Positions 45,801 to 57,800 of a DNA stretch of 64,000 nt are shown one piece after another. Positions within the stretch are counted from its first letter, which is position 1. Every line of letters starts with the position of its first letter. Position numbers and translations under genes: made by a program. The stretch is taken from positions 74,994,095 through 75,058,094 of the forward strand of contig ML679956.1 in assembly GCA_007922225.1 (NCBI GenBank), given 5' to 3'. This DNA comes from Emydura subglobosa. Taxonomy: Eukaryota > Chordata > Testudines > Chelidae. The notes beneath the pieces are model-generated. The model worked only from the letters and a program-made list of their open reading frames with translations. It was not told the origin of the DNA and made no database searches.

Positions 45801-48800
45801 GGTCCCCTTTCAGTCTTCTTTTCTCAAAGCTAAACATGCCCAGTTTTGTTTTGTTTTTTAAACCTTTTCTCATAGGTCAGGTTTCCTAAACTTTTGATCA
45901 TTTTTGTTGCTTTCCTCCTCACTCTCTCCAATTTGTCCACATCTTTCCTAAGTGTGGCATCCAGAACTGGACACAGTACTCCAGCTGAGGCTTCACCAGT
46001 GCCGAGTGGAGCAGGACAAGTATCTCCCCTGTTAATACACTCCATAATGATATTAGCCTTTTTTGAGTGTGACTGCACTACTCGCCTAGCATTGATTGTG
46101 ACTTATTGACAGCAAAAGAGCTAGTGATATTTTACTTCCTCATCAGAAGAAAAAAAAAATACACACCACAGGTGAATGGACAGGTGGGATTTTGCAGGAC
46201 TGCACTATAGAATCATAGAATCATAGAATCATAGAGTTGGAAGGGACATCAGGAGGTCATCTAGTCCAACCCCCTGCTCAAAGCAGGACTAACCTCAGCT
46301 ATATCATCCCAACCAGGGCTTTGTCAAGCCTCACCTTAAAAACCTCTAAGGATGGAGATTCCACCACCTCCCTAGGTAACCCATTCCAATGCTTCACCAC
46401 CCTCCTAGTAAAAAACTTTTTCCTAATGTCCAACCTAGACCTCCCCCCCTGCAACTTGAGACCGTTGCTCCTTGTTCTGTCATCTGCCACCACCGAGAAC
46501 AGCCTAGCCCCATCCTCCCTGGAACCCCCTTTCAGGTAGTTAAAAGCTGCTATCAAATCCCCCCTCACTCTTCTCTTTTGCAGACTAAACAAGCCCAGTT
46601 CCCTCAGCCTCTCCTCATAAGCCCTGTGCTCCAGCCCCCTAATCATTTTGGTTGCCCTCCGCTGCACTCTCTCCAAATTGTCCACATCTTTTTTGTAGTG
46701 GGGGGCCCAAAACTGGACACAGTATTCTAAATGCGGCCTCACCAATGCCGAATAGAGGGGAATAATCACTTCCCGTGACCTGCTGGCAATGCCCCTCCTA
46801 ATGCAGCCCAATATTCCATTAGCCTTCTTGACAACCAGGGCACACTGCTGACTCATATCCAGCTTTTTATCCACCGTTACCCCCAGGTCCTTTTCTGCAG
46901 AGCTGCTGCCCAGCTCGTCGGTCCCCAGTCTATAGCTGTGCATGGGATTCTTCCTTCCTAAGTGGAGGACTCTGCACTTGTCCTTGTTGAACCTCATGAG
47001 ATTTCTTTTGGCCCAATCCTCCAGTTTGTTTAGGTCACTTTGTATCCTATCCCTACCCTCCAGGGTATCTACCACTCCCCCCAGCTTAGTGTCGTCCGCA
47101 AACTTGCTGAGGGTGCAATCTACCTCATCCTCCAGATCATTAATAAAGATGTTGAACAAAACCGGCCCCAGGACAGACCCCTGGGGAACTCCACTTGTGA
47201 CCGGTTGCCAGCTAGACATGGAGCCATTGATCACTACACGTTGAGCCCTATGCTCTAGCCAGTTCTCTATCCATTTTATAGTCCATTCATCCAACCCATA
47301 CTTCTTTAACTTGCTGATAAGAATACTGTGAGAGACAGTAACAAAAGCTTTGCTAAAGTCAAGGTATATCACATCCACCGCCTTCCCTACATCCACAGAG
47401 CCAGTCACCTCATCATAGAAAGCAATCAGGTTGGTCAGGCATGACTTTCCCTTGGTGAATCCGTGTTGACTGTTCCTGATCACCTTCCTCTCCTCCAAGT
47501 GCCTTAAAATGGATTCCTTAAGGACCTGCTCCATGATTTTTCCAGGGATTGAGGTGAGGCTGACCGGTCTGTAGTTCCCTGGATCCTCTTTCCTCCCTTT
47601 TTTGAAGATGGGCACTATATTTGCTTTTTTCCAGTCCTCAGGGACCTCCCCCTGTTGCCACGAGCTTTCAAAGATAATAGCCAATGGCTCTGAAATCACC
47701 TCAGCCAACTCCCTCAGCACCCTTGGGTGCATTACATCCGGCCCCATGGACTTGTGTATGTCCAATCCTTCTAAATAATCTTGGACCCGTTCCTTCAGCA
47801 CTGTGGGATGTTTGCCTCCTTCCCATTCTGTGCCACCCAGTACAGCAGTCTGGGAGCTGATCTTGTCTGTGAAGACAGAGGCAAAAAAGGCAATATGTCC
47901 ATGCTGAAAATGTCATAATTGCAACAAATATGGATGGTCCAGTGTGTGTGTGTGTGTGAGTTTTCACTCAGCTCTAAACACCAGAAAGATAACTTTACAT
48001 ATAGATTAAGAAAAAGACCCAGAGTAGTAATTTACCTTGCCTTGCAGAACAAGTATTTGCTGGGCCCGTCCACGCCAAGTGCCAGAAGTGGTCAAGAGAT
48101 TTTGAATATTCACATCTTCACCAACTTCGCTTGATAAAAGCTGTGAATGAGCCAGGAATATTAACAATGAGTGTATGTGTGTGAGAGAGAGAGAGAGAGA
48201 GAGAAAAATGTGGCCCTTCTTCCAGCAAACACAAAATACTGAATTTATACACATACTTATTGTATCCCTTTGGTAACTATAACACATATTCAATCCAGGT
48301 AAAGCAACTCTTTCAGATCAATACTACAACAAAGCACCACTTTGGACCAGATTTTGGCTAATATTAATTGTTTCATCAGGCATCAAAGTACCAACAAAGT
48401 CTTGCTGAAATAATTCAATATATAAAGGTTGGATATTAATCTTTCTTTAGAAATGAATCACTCAACAAAATGTCCGAACTGTCTTTCCAGTGAAAGGTGA
48501 ATCAATACTATATATATGTGGAGGGGGCATTCAAATTGTACTACATGGCCACCAATGTTGACAGCCAGAAATCCCTTTAGTCACCATTATTAACAGGTTT
48601 CAAAATATGTAAATATCTTCTGATACAACAAACACATAATCAGACATTGATCAAAACACATCAGGTGCACAATGGAAACGTTGACATCTTTCAAACCCTT
48701 ACAGGTCTGGGGCTGTCTGTCTTACACAATTCCCAAGCAGCCACACTAAGGAGAGTGAGTTATTATGAAGTGCATTTCAGTTTTTATAAAAGGGTCAGCA

Positions 48801-51800
48801 GAGACCTGTTTTTAGGGCAAAGCCTCCTCTCTGATCTCCACTGCAGGTGGAGTAGTGATCTCAAAGGAAGTGTCATGTGTTAAAGAGTGCAGAATAATGC
48901 ACTAAGGGGCCAGAGTGGATCCGGAAAAAATAAATTGCTCTGAAGCCACAAGTCAGCAAAGTACCTAAGGATGTGCTTAATTACAAGCATAGGCTTAGAT
49001 CCCATTGACTTGAATAGGATTTAAGCCTGTGCTTGAAGTTTAGCATGTGATTAAATGCTTTGCTCAATAGAGATGCACTGAGGCACATGCTTAATGTTAA
49101 TCACAAGTTTAGTTGTTTTGTTGAATCGGGGCAAAAATGTGTTACAGGAGTCAGAGCTGTTCTATCAACAGAAATATTGGAAAGTGGCAGTGGCACTGAT
49201 AGACCAGGAATTTCATGTAGCTCCGTGCTGTCCACATTAAAATCCAAACAGTGTTATTACCCCTCTTGTGCTTTCCTTCCTCGTGCATCAAGGAGCCTAA
49301 TCAAAAGAAAAAGAGAAAAAGAAGCACCATTCTTGATTTAACAAACAGTCTCCCTTACAGAAATCAGGCCCAGATCACAATATTACACATTCCAAGATGT
49401 AGACTAGTACCTTTTGCATCATCTTTAGGTCCTGTTTTGTTGTTTGGAGCTGATTGCGATACTCCATCACTTTAAAGTTGGCTGCAGTTAATTTTTCTTG
49501 CAAAGCTTTCAACTCTGGACTTTCAGGCTTTGAGTGAAGGAAAATTTGTTTGATAAGGATGAACTTCACTATAGAAAACAGAACTGACAACCAAAAAGGA
49601 CAATATGTGACCACGAGGAAGGCTCAGACGTGTCTCAGAATGTTTTGATACAGAAGAGCAATGTACATGTGCATTCTGAGAGATACAGTGACCTTTCAGC
49701 AAAGGAGGTCTCGGTCTAGAAATAGCTCCTGTCCAAACCCATCTGGCTTGAGAAGACAGAGAAGCACCCTTCACCACAGGCTGAATGCAATAACTCTGGA
49801 GGATTCCAAGTCCTAGTCAGCCTCTTCACATTACCTGCGTAGCAGTGGGTTGTGCTTCGTCTAATAACAATGATATTCTGTACTTCTGGTGAACCCTCAC
49901 AAGTGCTTCTGCAAACAATAATGAATTAAGCCTCACAGCACTCAGGTGAAATGGGTAACTATTATTACCTCCCTTTTACAGATGGGGAAACTGAGGGTTC
50001 AGTGATTTGCCCTGGATCCTACAGTCAGTCTGTGGCAGAGCCAGGAAAAAAAGCCAAGATCTCCCTGACTCCAAATCCTGTGTTTTAGCCTCTGGGTGAG
50101 CCTGCCTCTCCAAATCCTCGTCTACCATCCTTCCACTAGGCTCTCAAGCTGCTGAATAACCTCTTAACCAGGTTGTGTTATTGAAAGGAAATAAAAAACA
50201 AGCTAGAATGCAACTCTGACAGAACTTGGCAGGCATCTCTTAAAGATTAATAATTATTGTTTCTTTTATGTATGTAAATAGTTATCAATTCACCTGTAAA
50301 CCCCACAGTTATGATGGTATGTGGTAGATCATGGCTTGCTTTGTGAGCTTTGAAGCTGAGAAGTACTATAGCCCTCTTTTAATTTGAGGCACTGTAAAGA
50401 TGCATCAGGGAGAGAGGGAAGATCGACTGACAAGGTCACAACACCTTTCCTTTTCCAACACTACAACCATCCTCTCAAACATAGAGCATTTAGGACAGAT
50501 TTTAACATCAGCGGCAGGGATAGAAGATTTCCTCATGAGGAAAGAGACTGCACAACAGAAAGGAACAAATTTTCTAGAAAAAACATAATTCAAACCGAGT
50601 TTCCTTCCATCATCCTCAGCGTCGATTGCTTGATTCCTGAGTCATTGCCACCAAGAGATTGGATTTTTCCCATAGCTGTTTGTAACTGGAAAACATACAC
50701 ACACATATTATGGAATGCATACAATGACCAGGAAGCTTACACAGATATTAATTAATTATTAATGATTAATGATCTGGAGGATGGGGTAGATTGCACCCTC
50801 AGCAAATTTGCAGATGACACTAAGCTAGGGGTAGTGGTAGATACCCTGGAAGGTAGGGATAGGATACAGAAGGACCTAAACAAACTAGAGGATTGGGCCA
50901 AAGAAATCTGATGAGGTTCAACAAGGACAAGTGTAGAGTCCTGCACTTAGGACAGAAGAATCCCATGCACAGCTACAGACTGGGGACCGATGAGCTAGGC
51001 AGCAGTTCTGCAGAAAAGGACCTGGGGGTTACAGTGGATAAGAAGCTGGATATGAGCCAGCAGTGTGCCCTGGGTGCCAAGAAGGCTAATAGCATATTGG
51101 GCTGCATTAATAGGAGCATTGCCAGCAGATCGCGGGAAGTGATTATTTCCCTTTATTCAGCATTGGTGAGGCCGCATTTGGAGTATTGTGTCCAGTTTTG
51201 GGCCCCCACTACAAAAAGGATGTGGACAAGTTGGACAGAGTCCAGCGAAGGGCAACAAAAATGATTAGGGGGCTGGAGCACAAGATTTATGAGGAGAGGC
51301 TGAGGAAACTGGGCTTGTTTAGTCTGCAAAAGAGAAGAATGAGGGGGGATTTGATAGCAGCCTTTAACTACTTGAAAGGGGGTTCCAGGGAGGATGGGGC
51401 TAGGCTGTTCTCGGTGGTGGCAGATGACAGAACAAGGAGCAACGGTCTCAAGTTGCAGGGGGGTGAGGTCTAGGTTGGACATTAGGAAAAAAATTTTCAC
51501 TAGGAGGGTGGTGAAGCGCTGGAATGGGTTACCTAGGGAGGTGGTGGAATCTTCATCTTTAGAGATTTTTAAGGTGCGGCTTGACAAAGCCCTGGCTGGG
51601 ATTATTTAGCTGAGGTTAGTCCTGGTTCGTCCTGCTTTGAGCAGGGGGTTGGACTAGATGACCTCCTGATGTCCCTTCCAACTCTATGATTCTATATGTT
51701 TTTAATGAACAAACAGGAAGGATAACAACAACCTAAAAAGGATGAGTAGCTTTTAATTACTCATGCAAAAATGTCTTCATCTTCCACTAAATTGTCAGGA

Positions 51801-54800
51801 TAACCACATAAATACACATTTCAAAAACATATAATTAAATCTTCCCTGAGAGAGGTTGTGTTATTTTACTAAGAGAAGGAACTGCAACCAACTGCTGACT
51901 TGCAATTGTGGGATGAGTCATCAAATGTGGGCATTGTTGAGGGATTCTCACATCAGGAGTCAGGCACATAAAGCAGGTATCTATGTACCTAAATGTAGAT
52001 CAAGTTCAATGGAGATCGAGATCTGGGATTTGGACATCCTATTAAGAGGCCCACATCTTACTGTCTGCTCAATAAAATGTAGATTTTTTAATTCCAATTC
52101 ACCTATTTTATATGAAAATCATGAAACATTTAGTAAAATATTTTACCTAACTCTATGACTTCACAGGTATTTTAAAGGGAAAAATTCCTGCTGTGTAATG
52201 CCCCATGGCAGAGGTTTAGTAATAATGTTAGGATTCCCTTTGTTTAGCTGGAACAGATCTACAGGTCTGCGGTCTCATTCTCTGAGGTGGGTAGAAATAA
52301 TTCCTACTTGCTGAGCAGTGGCTCTGAGCTCACATGTCTAACTCTCCCCTGCCTAGTGCCTACAGGGTGAAGTGCTATGTACAAAGGATCACAAGGGGAA
52401 AGATAAGAGTGTAGAATGAAGGAGAAGTGGAAATTTTACTATCCCACATGCTCTATTTAGGACTAGCCTATTATCTTGATGAGCTCCTTGAAGAAATTGA
52501 GACTTTAGGGAATGTGTTCTTAATAACGACAATGGTGAAAGAGGCAAGGGGGTTTAGGAAGTGGGGGCAGTGGACTAGAAAGTGGGAGACCAGAGTTCTA
52601 ATCCCAGTTCTACTGCTAACCAGCTGTGTGGCCTTCATTAAGTCACTTCACCTTCCTGTGCTTCTGATTCCCCTCCCTTGTCTATTTAGAGTGTAAAGTC
52701 TTCAGGGCACAGATTGTCTCTTACATATGTATGTCCATTGCCCAGCACAATGGGGCCTGATCCATGACTAGCAAGAAGAAGAAGGTAGCATTTGGAATCT
52801 AATGCTAGGGGTCACGTACTATCAAAAAACAGCCACCCCAGAAGACAGAACTAGAATATTGCTATGGTTACCCCTAGGACAAGAACCTGCATTTTCAGAT
52901 ACAAATTAGTATTTCTAACTGGCATGTCATGAATCTCGGGCTCATTATACCTCATTCCCATCCTTCCAGCAAGGATGGAAACTGCTAAGAGAATGACTCC
53001 ATCTGTTCTCCCAAGGGCAGGGATGAAAAGAACCCCCGGCAAGAGCTGATGCTGTAACAAGCAACAAGAAATCAAAACCACAGTTTCTCAAGCAAACATT
53101 GCCCTCAGAAAGCTACTGGCCTGATTTCAAGGTTCTATCATGACAAAAGAAAGAGACCTTACTTCCTTTTCAAGCTCTTTGACTTTGTTATTCAGCTGTT
53201 TCACTTTGGCTTTTTCACTCTCTGTCTCAGCAGTTAGCTCACGATTCTTTTTGGACAGTTCAACAATTTTAGTAGCTGCAACATCCCCTGCTAAACCAGA
53301 TATCCCTGAAAAAAAAAAGGTGTGGGGGGGAGAGAAATACATAAAATGAAGGGAAAATCTTAGATGCAGAAGCCAGATTAACTGATGTTTTTGTTCTCTA
53401 CCAAGAGCAGACTGTATTTTTATAGCCTAACCTCCTTCACGCATGGTTAAAGAAAGAGTGCATAGATAGGGGAAGAGAGGCATTCATGATCCAATTTACG
53501 CACTCAGCCCTCAGTTAGTGCTCAGCCAATATCTTGTCATGGTGCTGGAGGCACTGTGCTGCTGGAGGTACCATCTTTGGCATGAGACATAAAGCAGCGG
53601 CCCTTTCCTTATCACAAAGGCATTGTCCATGCTAAGCTATTACTCACATTTTGGCAAACGTCAGCAAGAATGCAGCTACACTAGGAGTAGCAATGGCATT
53701 GCACTAGTATAGACAAGGCTCAGCTGATTTGATCACAGTGTTGTGAGAGCCTCTTCTGAGTAGGTTTTCGTGACATGACGGTGAAAATGCCAATGCCCCA
53801 TAGGCAATGGCAACTTTTAGCACTGGAGCAGCTGCTGAACGCAAAGATACCAGTTTTGCCGGATTCCTTCACTGTTCTAAAGGGTTAGAGTCCTGGCTAC
53901 ATACCAACTGGGTAATTACACTGTGCCAATTTAAACACCCCTTGCACTTTCAAATGGGTTCTTAACAGCTGCGCAGTGTTATTTACACTGTCAAACAGAT
54001 GCTACATTCTCCTCCAGAGTTGTAGATAAAGTAATCTCTGTATACCATTCAGACTGCCGTGTCACTTAAATGATGAAAAGGTGCTATGTAAAAGTACAAT
54101 CATAATTTAGAAAATGTACAAGACTGTCTCTAGCTCTGCAATGATACACAGGAAGTAAAGACCCTGAGTTGTAACTCTTCTGCAGGGTATATGAAGATTT
54201 AGCTGGCTTACTGCCATTAACTGTCAAGCCCCCATGCTGAGCTCTGCTAATCTAGCCACACAGTGTTCCATGCTTTGTGATGACCTGTTTGCCAGTGTCT
54301 GTAAGGATCTTCAGTAGCTCACACAAATGAATTCTGATGAAGTGTAAGGAACCCAATTATTTCTAACTCTCTTATGGAAACATTATGCCTAATACAACTT
54401 TATTTATTTCAAACGGGTTATACAGGGTGTAGGCCAGGGGAGAATGTGACCCAATGTTACTATTTAAAATCCTTGCAAAGAAAATAATTCATCTATTATT
54501 TAAAAATGTGTCTGAATCATTCTTGTTCTTTTCATCTGATGTAACACTTCTTCCCATCTCTGGGAACTATTACTTCTCCTCCTCCTCTTCATAATAATTA
54601 AAAATTAGTGATGAGTATTATAATAAAAACAAAGAAACAAAGAAAACTTTCATGCAAGAGTCTTGAAGTGTTTTGTATCTCTGAGAGATGGGTAAAGATC
54701 ATTATCTCCATATTACAGAAATGGAAAATTGAGGTACAGAGGCCAAATTTTTAAAGGCATTTAGGTACCTAATTCCCATTTAAATCAATGGGTATTAGGC

Positions 54801-57800
54801 ACTTAAATATCTTAAAAATCTGGCCTAGAGTGACTTGCCCAAGGCCACCCTGTGAGTCAGATGCAGGGGCAGAAACAGAATTTAGGAGTCCTGGCTCTCA
54901 GTTTCTATCTCTAATCCATTAGACATACTGTCTTTTGGTTATTAAATATAAGAGGTAAGTAACAATGAAGCATGGAGGTATAAGATATGTATCATTCAGT
55001 CGTGCTTATTATAGTTATTCTCCTTTCCTATTTCAGTCATCACAGCTACTCTGGGCAACAATGACACCTGGTGGAAAACGCTAGGATTGCATGTCTAAAT
55101 TGTTAAACACAAGTAGCAATTTCTATGGGCAGGTCTACAATAGAAGCACTACATCAGCACAGCTGAATCAGTGCAGCTGTCCCACTATAGTGTGTCTGGT
55201 GAAACCACTGTATGCTGATGGGAGATGTTCTCCCGTCAGCATAATTACTTCACCTCCACAAGAGGCAGAATCTATGTCGGCGTTTCCACCAACATAGTGC
55301 CAATGTGGAGAGTGCTCAGGTCGCTGTGACGTGCATCACTCAGTGGAGCGGCTTTTTCACGCCCCATGAGCAACGTAAGTTACGTCAATTTAAGTGATAG
55401 TGCAGACCTGCCCTATGACACAAGTACCATTTAAAAGCTTTACACAGTTTATATTCATAGCATTCCACCTAGCCATGGCCCCAAGTGTGTATGATAGAAG
55501 CATTTAATTAGCGTAGAGCTCCAAATTGAGGAATACAACACAAAATAACAGAGGAGGAATTTAAGAGGCTGTGGCATTTGTTTCTTCAACACAAATAAAG
55601 TTTCTAAAATTTGAGTTTCAGGATTCATCTTTTTTTATGTCAGTAATGAACAGCTAACAACAAATCTGTGTTGAATTGAGGTCAGTTTGTGACTCAGATG
55701 AGTGATGTGCTTCCTGTAAGATACAATTAATAAAGAATAATATTTTGCTTTAAGCACCTCTCATCTGAGAATCTCAAAGCTCTTTCACAATCATCCATTA
55801 ATCCTTAGAGTATCCTTCCCTCTGACATAGGGAAGTGTCGTTATTCCCATTTTATGGATGAGGACACTGAGAGGTGAAATGACTTGTTTAAGACCACATA
55901 GTGAATCAGTGGCAAATCCAGCACTAAACTCCAGAGGTCCAGACTCCCATTCCCCTGAACAATACCCACAACTCCCACCTCAGCTGAGAGATCTGAATTG
56001 AATGCATCCTAGCTGGAGCTTATTAAGGGAAAAATGACAACCAGAGCATGTAATTACAATATGACTGAAAAAGCAACATTTAGCAAGCCCAAATTTTTCT
56101 GTATAAGAGAGATAAAAACATTAATAGAAATGGTGAGATTTTAACAGGAGAAGAACTACACACTGAGTGATGATACTAAAGGCACCCAAATGGTTTCATT
56201 AAGGGTGATATAGTTGCTTTGAATCTTTGGAGAAGGTTCTAACACCTCCTCTACAAGCACATGAGAAAGAAACTCACGAGCATCATAACAATGATTCAGT
56301 GACAAAGACAAAGTTTAGGAGCATGACCTCTAATCCTCACCACCAATTCCACTATGTCCCACTATAGCTGGAATAGGCCCATATAAGTTGCCTGTGACGA
56401 GAGGCCTCCTGTAGCCAACATGAAGGCCTGTGCTAGCTGATGGAAGATGCTTCTGGTAGTCAAAAGGAGAAGCCCACAGTAGTCAGTGGCAAAGGCCTAA
56501 GGCAACACATTGAAGAGGCCTCTGGAGATTACAGTGAAAGCCACTGGCAGCTAGTGGAAGAGGCCAAATATAGTCCTAGATTGGATTCAGCAGGGGGAAG
56601 AGAACAGTACACATACACCATAGAGAGCATTTTTCTCACATGAATACATGTACAGAGTGCAGCAGAGATGCTCCTCATCGGCTGTGATTACACGCATATT
56701 GCTTTTTGATCTGCCTTTCTCCTGATTTTAAAGGTGTTCTGGCCTGAAGTTACTGGGCTCGCTGTCTCTCAGTGGCAGGGACCAGCCAGAGAGTGGAAGA
56801 AAGGTGCCATGCAGTCTAAATTTGACACCACCATCCCCAAATAATGCCTGCTGTTCAGGAAGAAGAAAAGCTTCTAAGGATTCTTATATGATTGTAGGGA
56901 AAAACAAGGTTACTTACCAGTAACTGATGTTCTTCAAGATGTATTGCTCATGTCCATTCCACTATAGGTGTGTGCATGCCTCTGTGCATGGTTCCCAGAA
57001 CTTTTTTCCCCTTAGCAGATTCCGTAGGGCCGGCTCCAGCGCCCCCTGGAGCCCCATGAACTTGCCGCGGTATATTAGGTGCTGCCGGCCCTATGTCCCC
57101 TCAGTCCCTTCTTTCTGCCAACTCCGGCAGCAGGGATAGAGGGTGGGTTGTGGAATGGACATGAGCAACACATCTCGAAGAACATAAGTTACTGGTAAGT
57201 AACCTTGTTTTCTTCTTCGAGTGCTTGCTCATGTCCATTCCACTATAGATGACTAACAAGCAATACCTTTGGAGGTGGGTAGGAGTTACCGGTGAGCTGC
57301 CCTCAGCACCGCTCTGCCGAATCCCGCGTCCTCTCTCACCTGCTGAATGATGGTGTAGTGGGACGTGAAGGTGTGCACCAATGACCAGGTGGCAGCTTTG
57401 CAGATATCCTGCAGAGGCACTCTCTCCAGGAAGGCTGTAGACAAGGCTTGAGCTGTGGTTGAGTGCGCTGTGGTGGTTCCTGGAAGCGGCACCCTCACCT
57501 GCTCATAGCAGAACTTGATGCATGATGTAATCCATGAGGAGATGCATTGGGTGGAGACAGGTGAGCCTTTCATCCGGTCAGCCACTGCGACGAAGAGCTG
57601 CGCCAATTTCTGGAATGGCTTTGTACGATTGATGTAGAAGGCCAGGGCTCATCTCATGTCCAGTGAATGCCGTCTCCTCTCCTCCTCCGAACCGTGCGGT
57701 TTGGGAAAAAACACGGGAGAAAAATATATTGATTACAATGAAATTGGGAAACCACCTTGGACAGGAAGGCTGGATGCGGCTTCAACTGCACCTTATCCTT

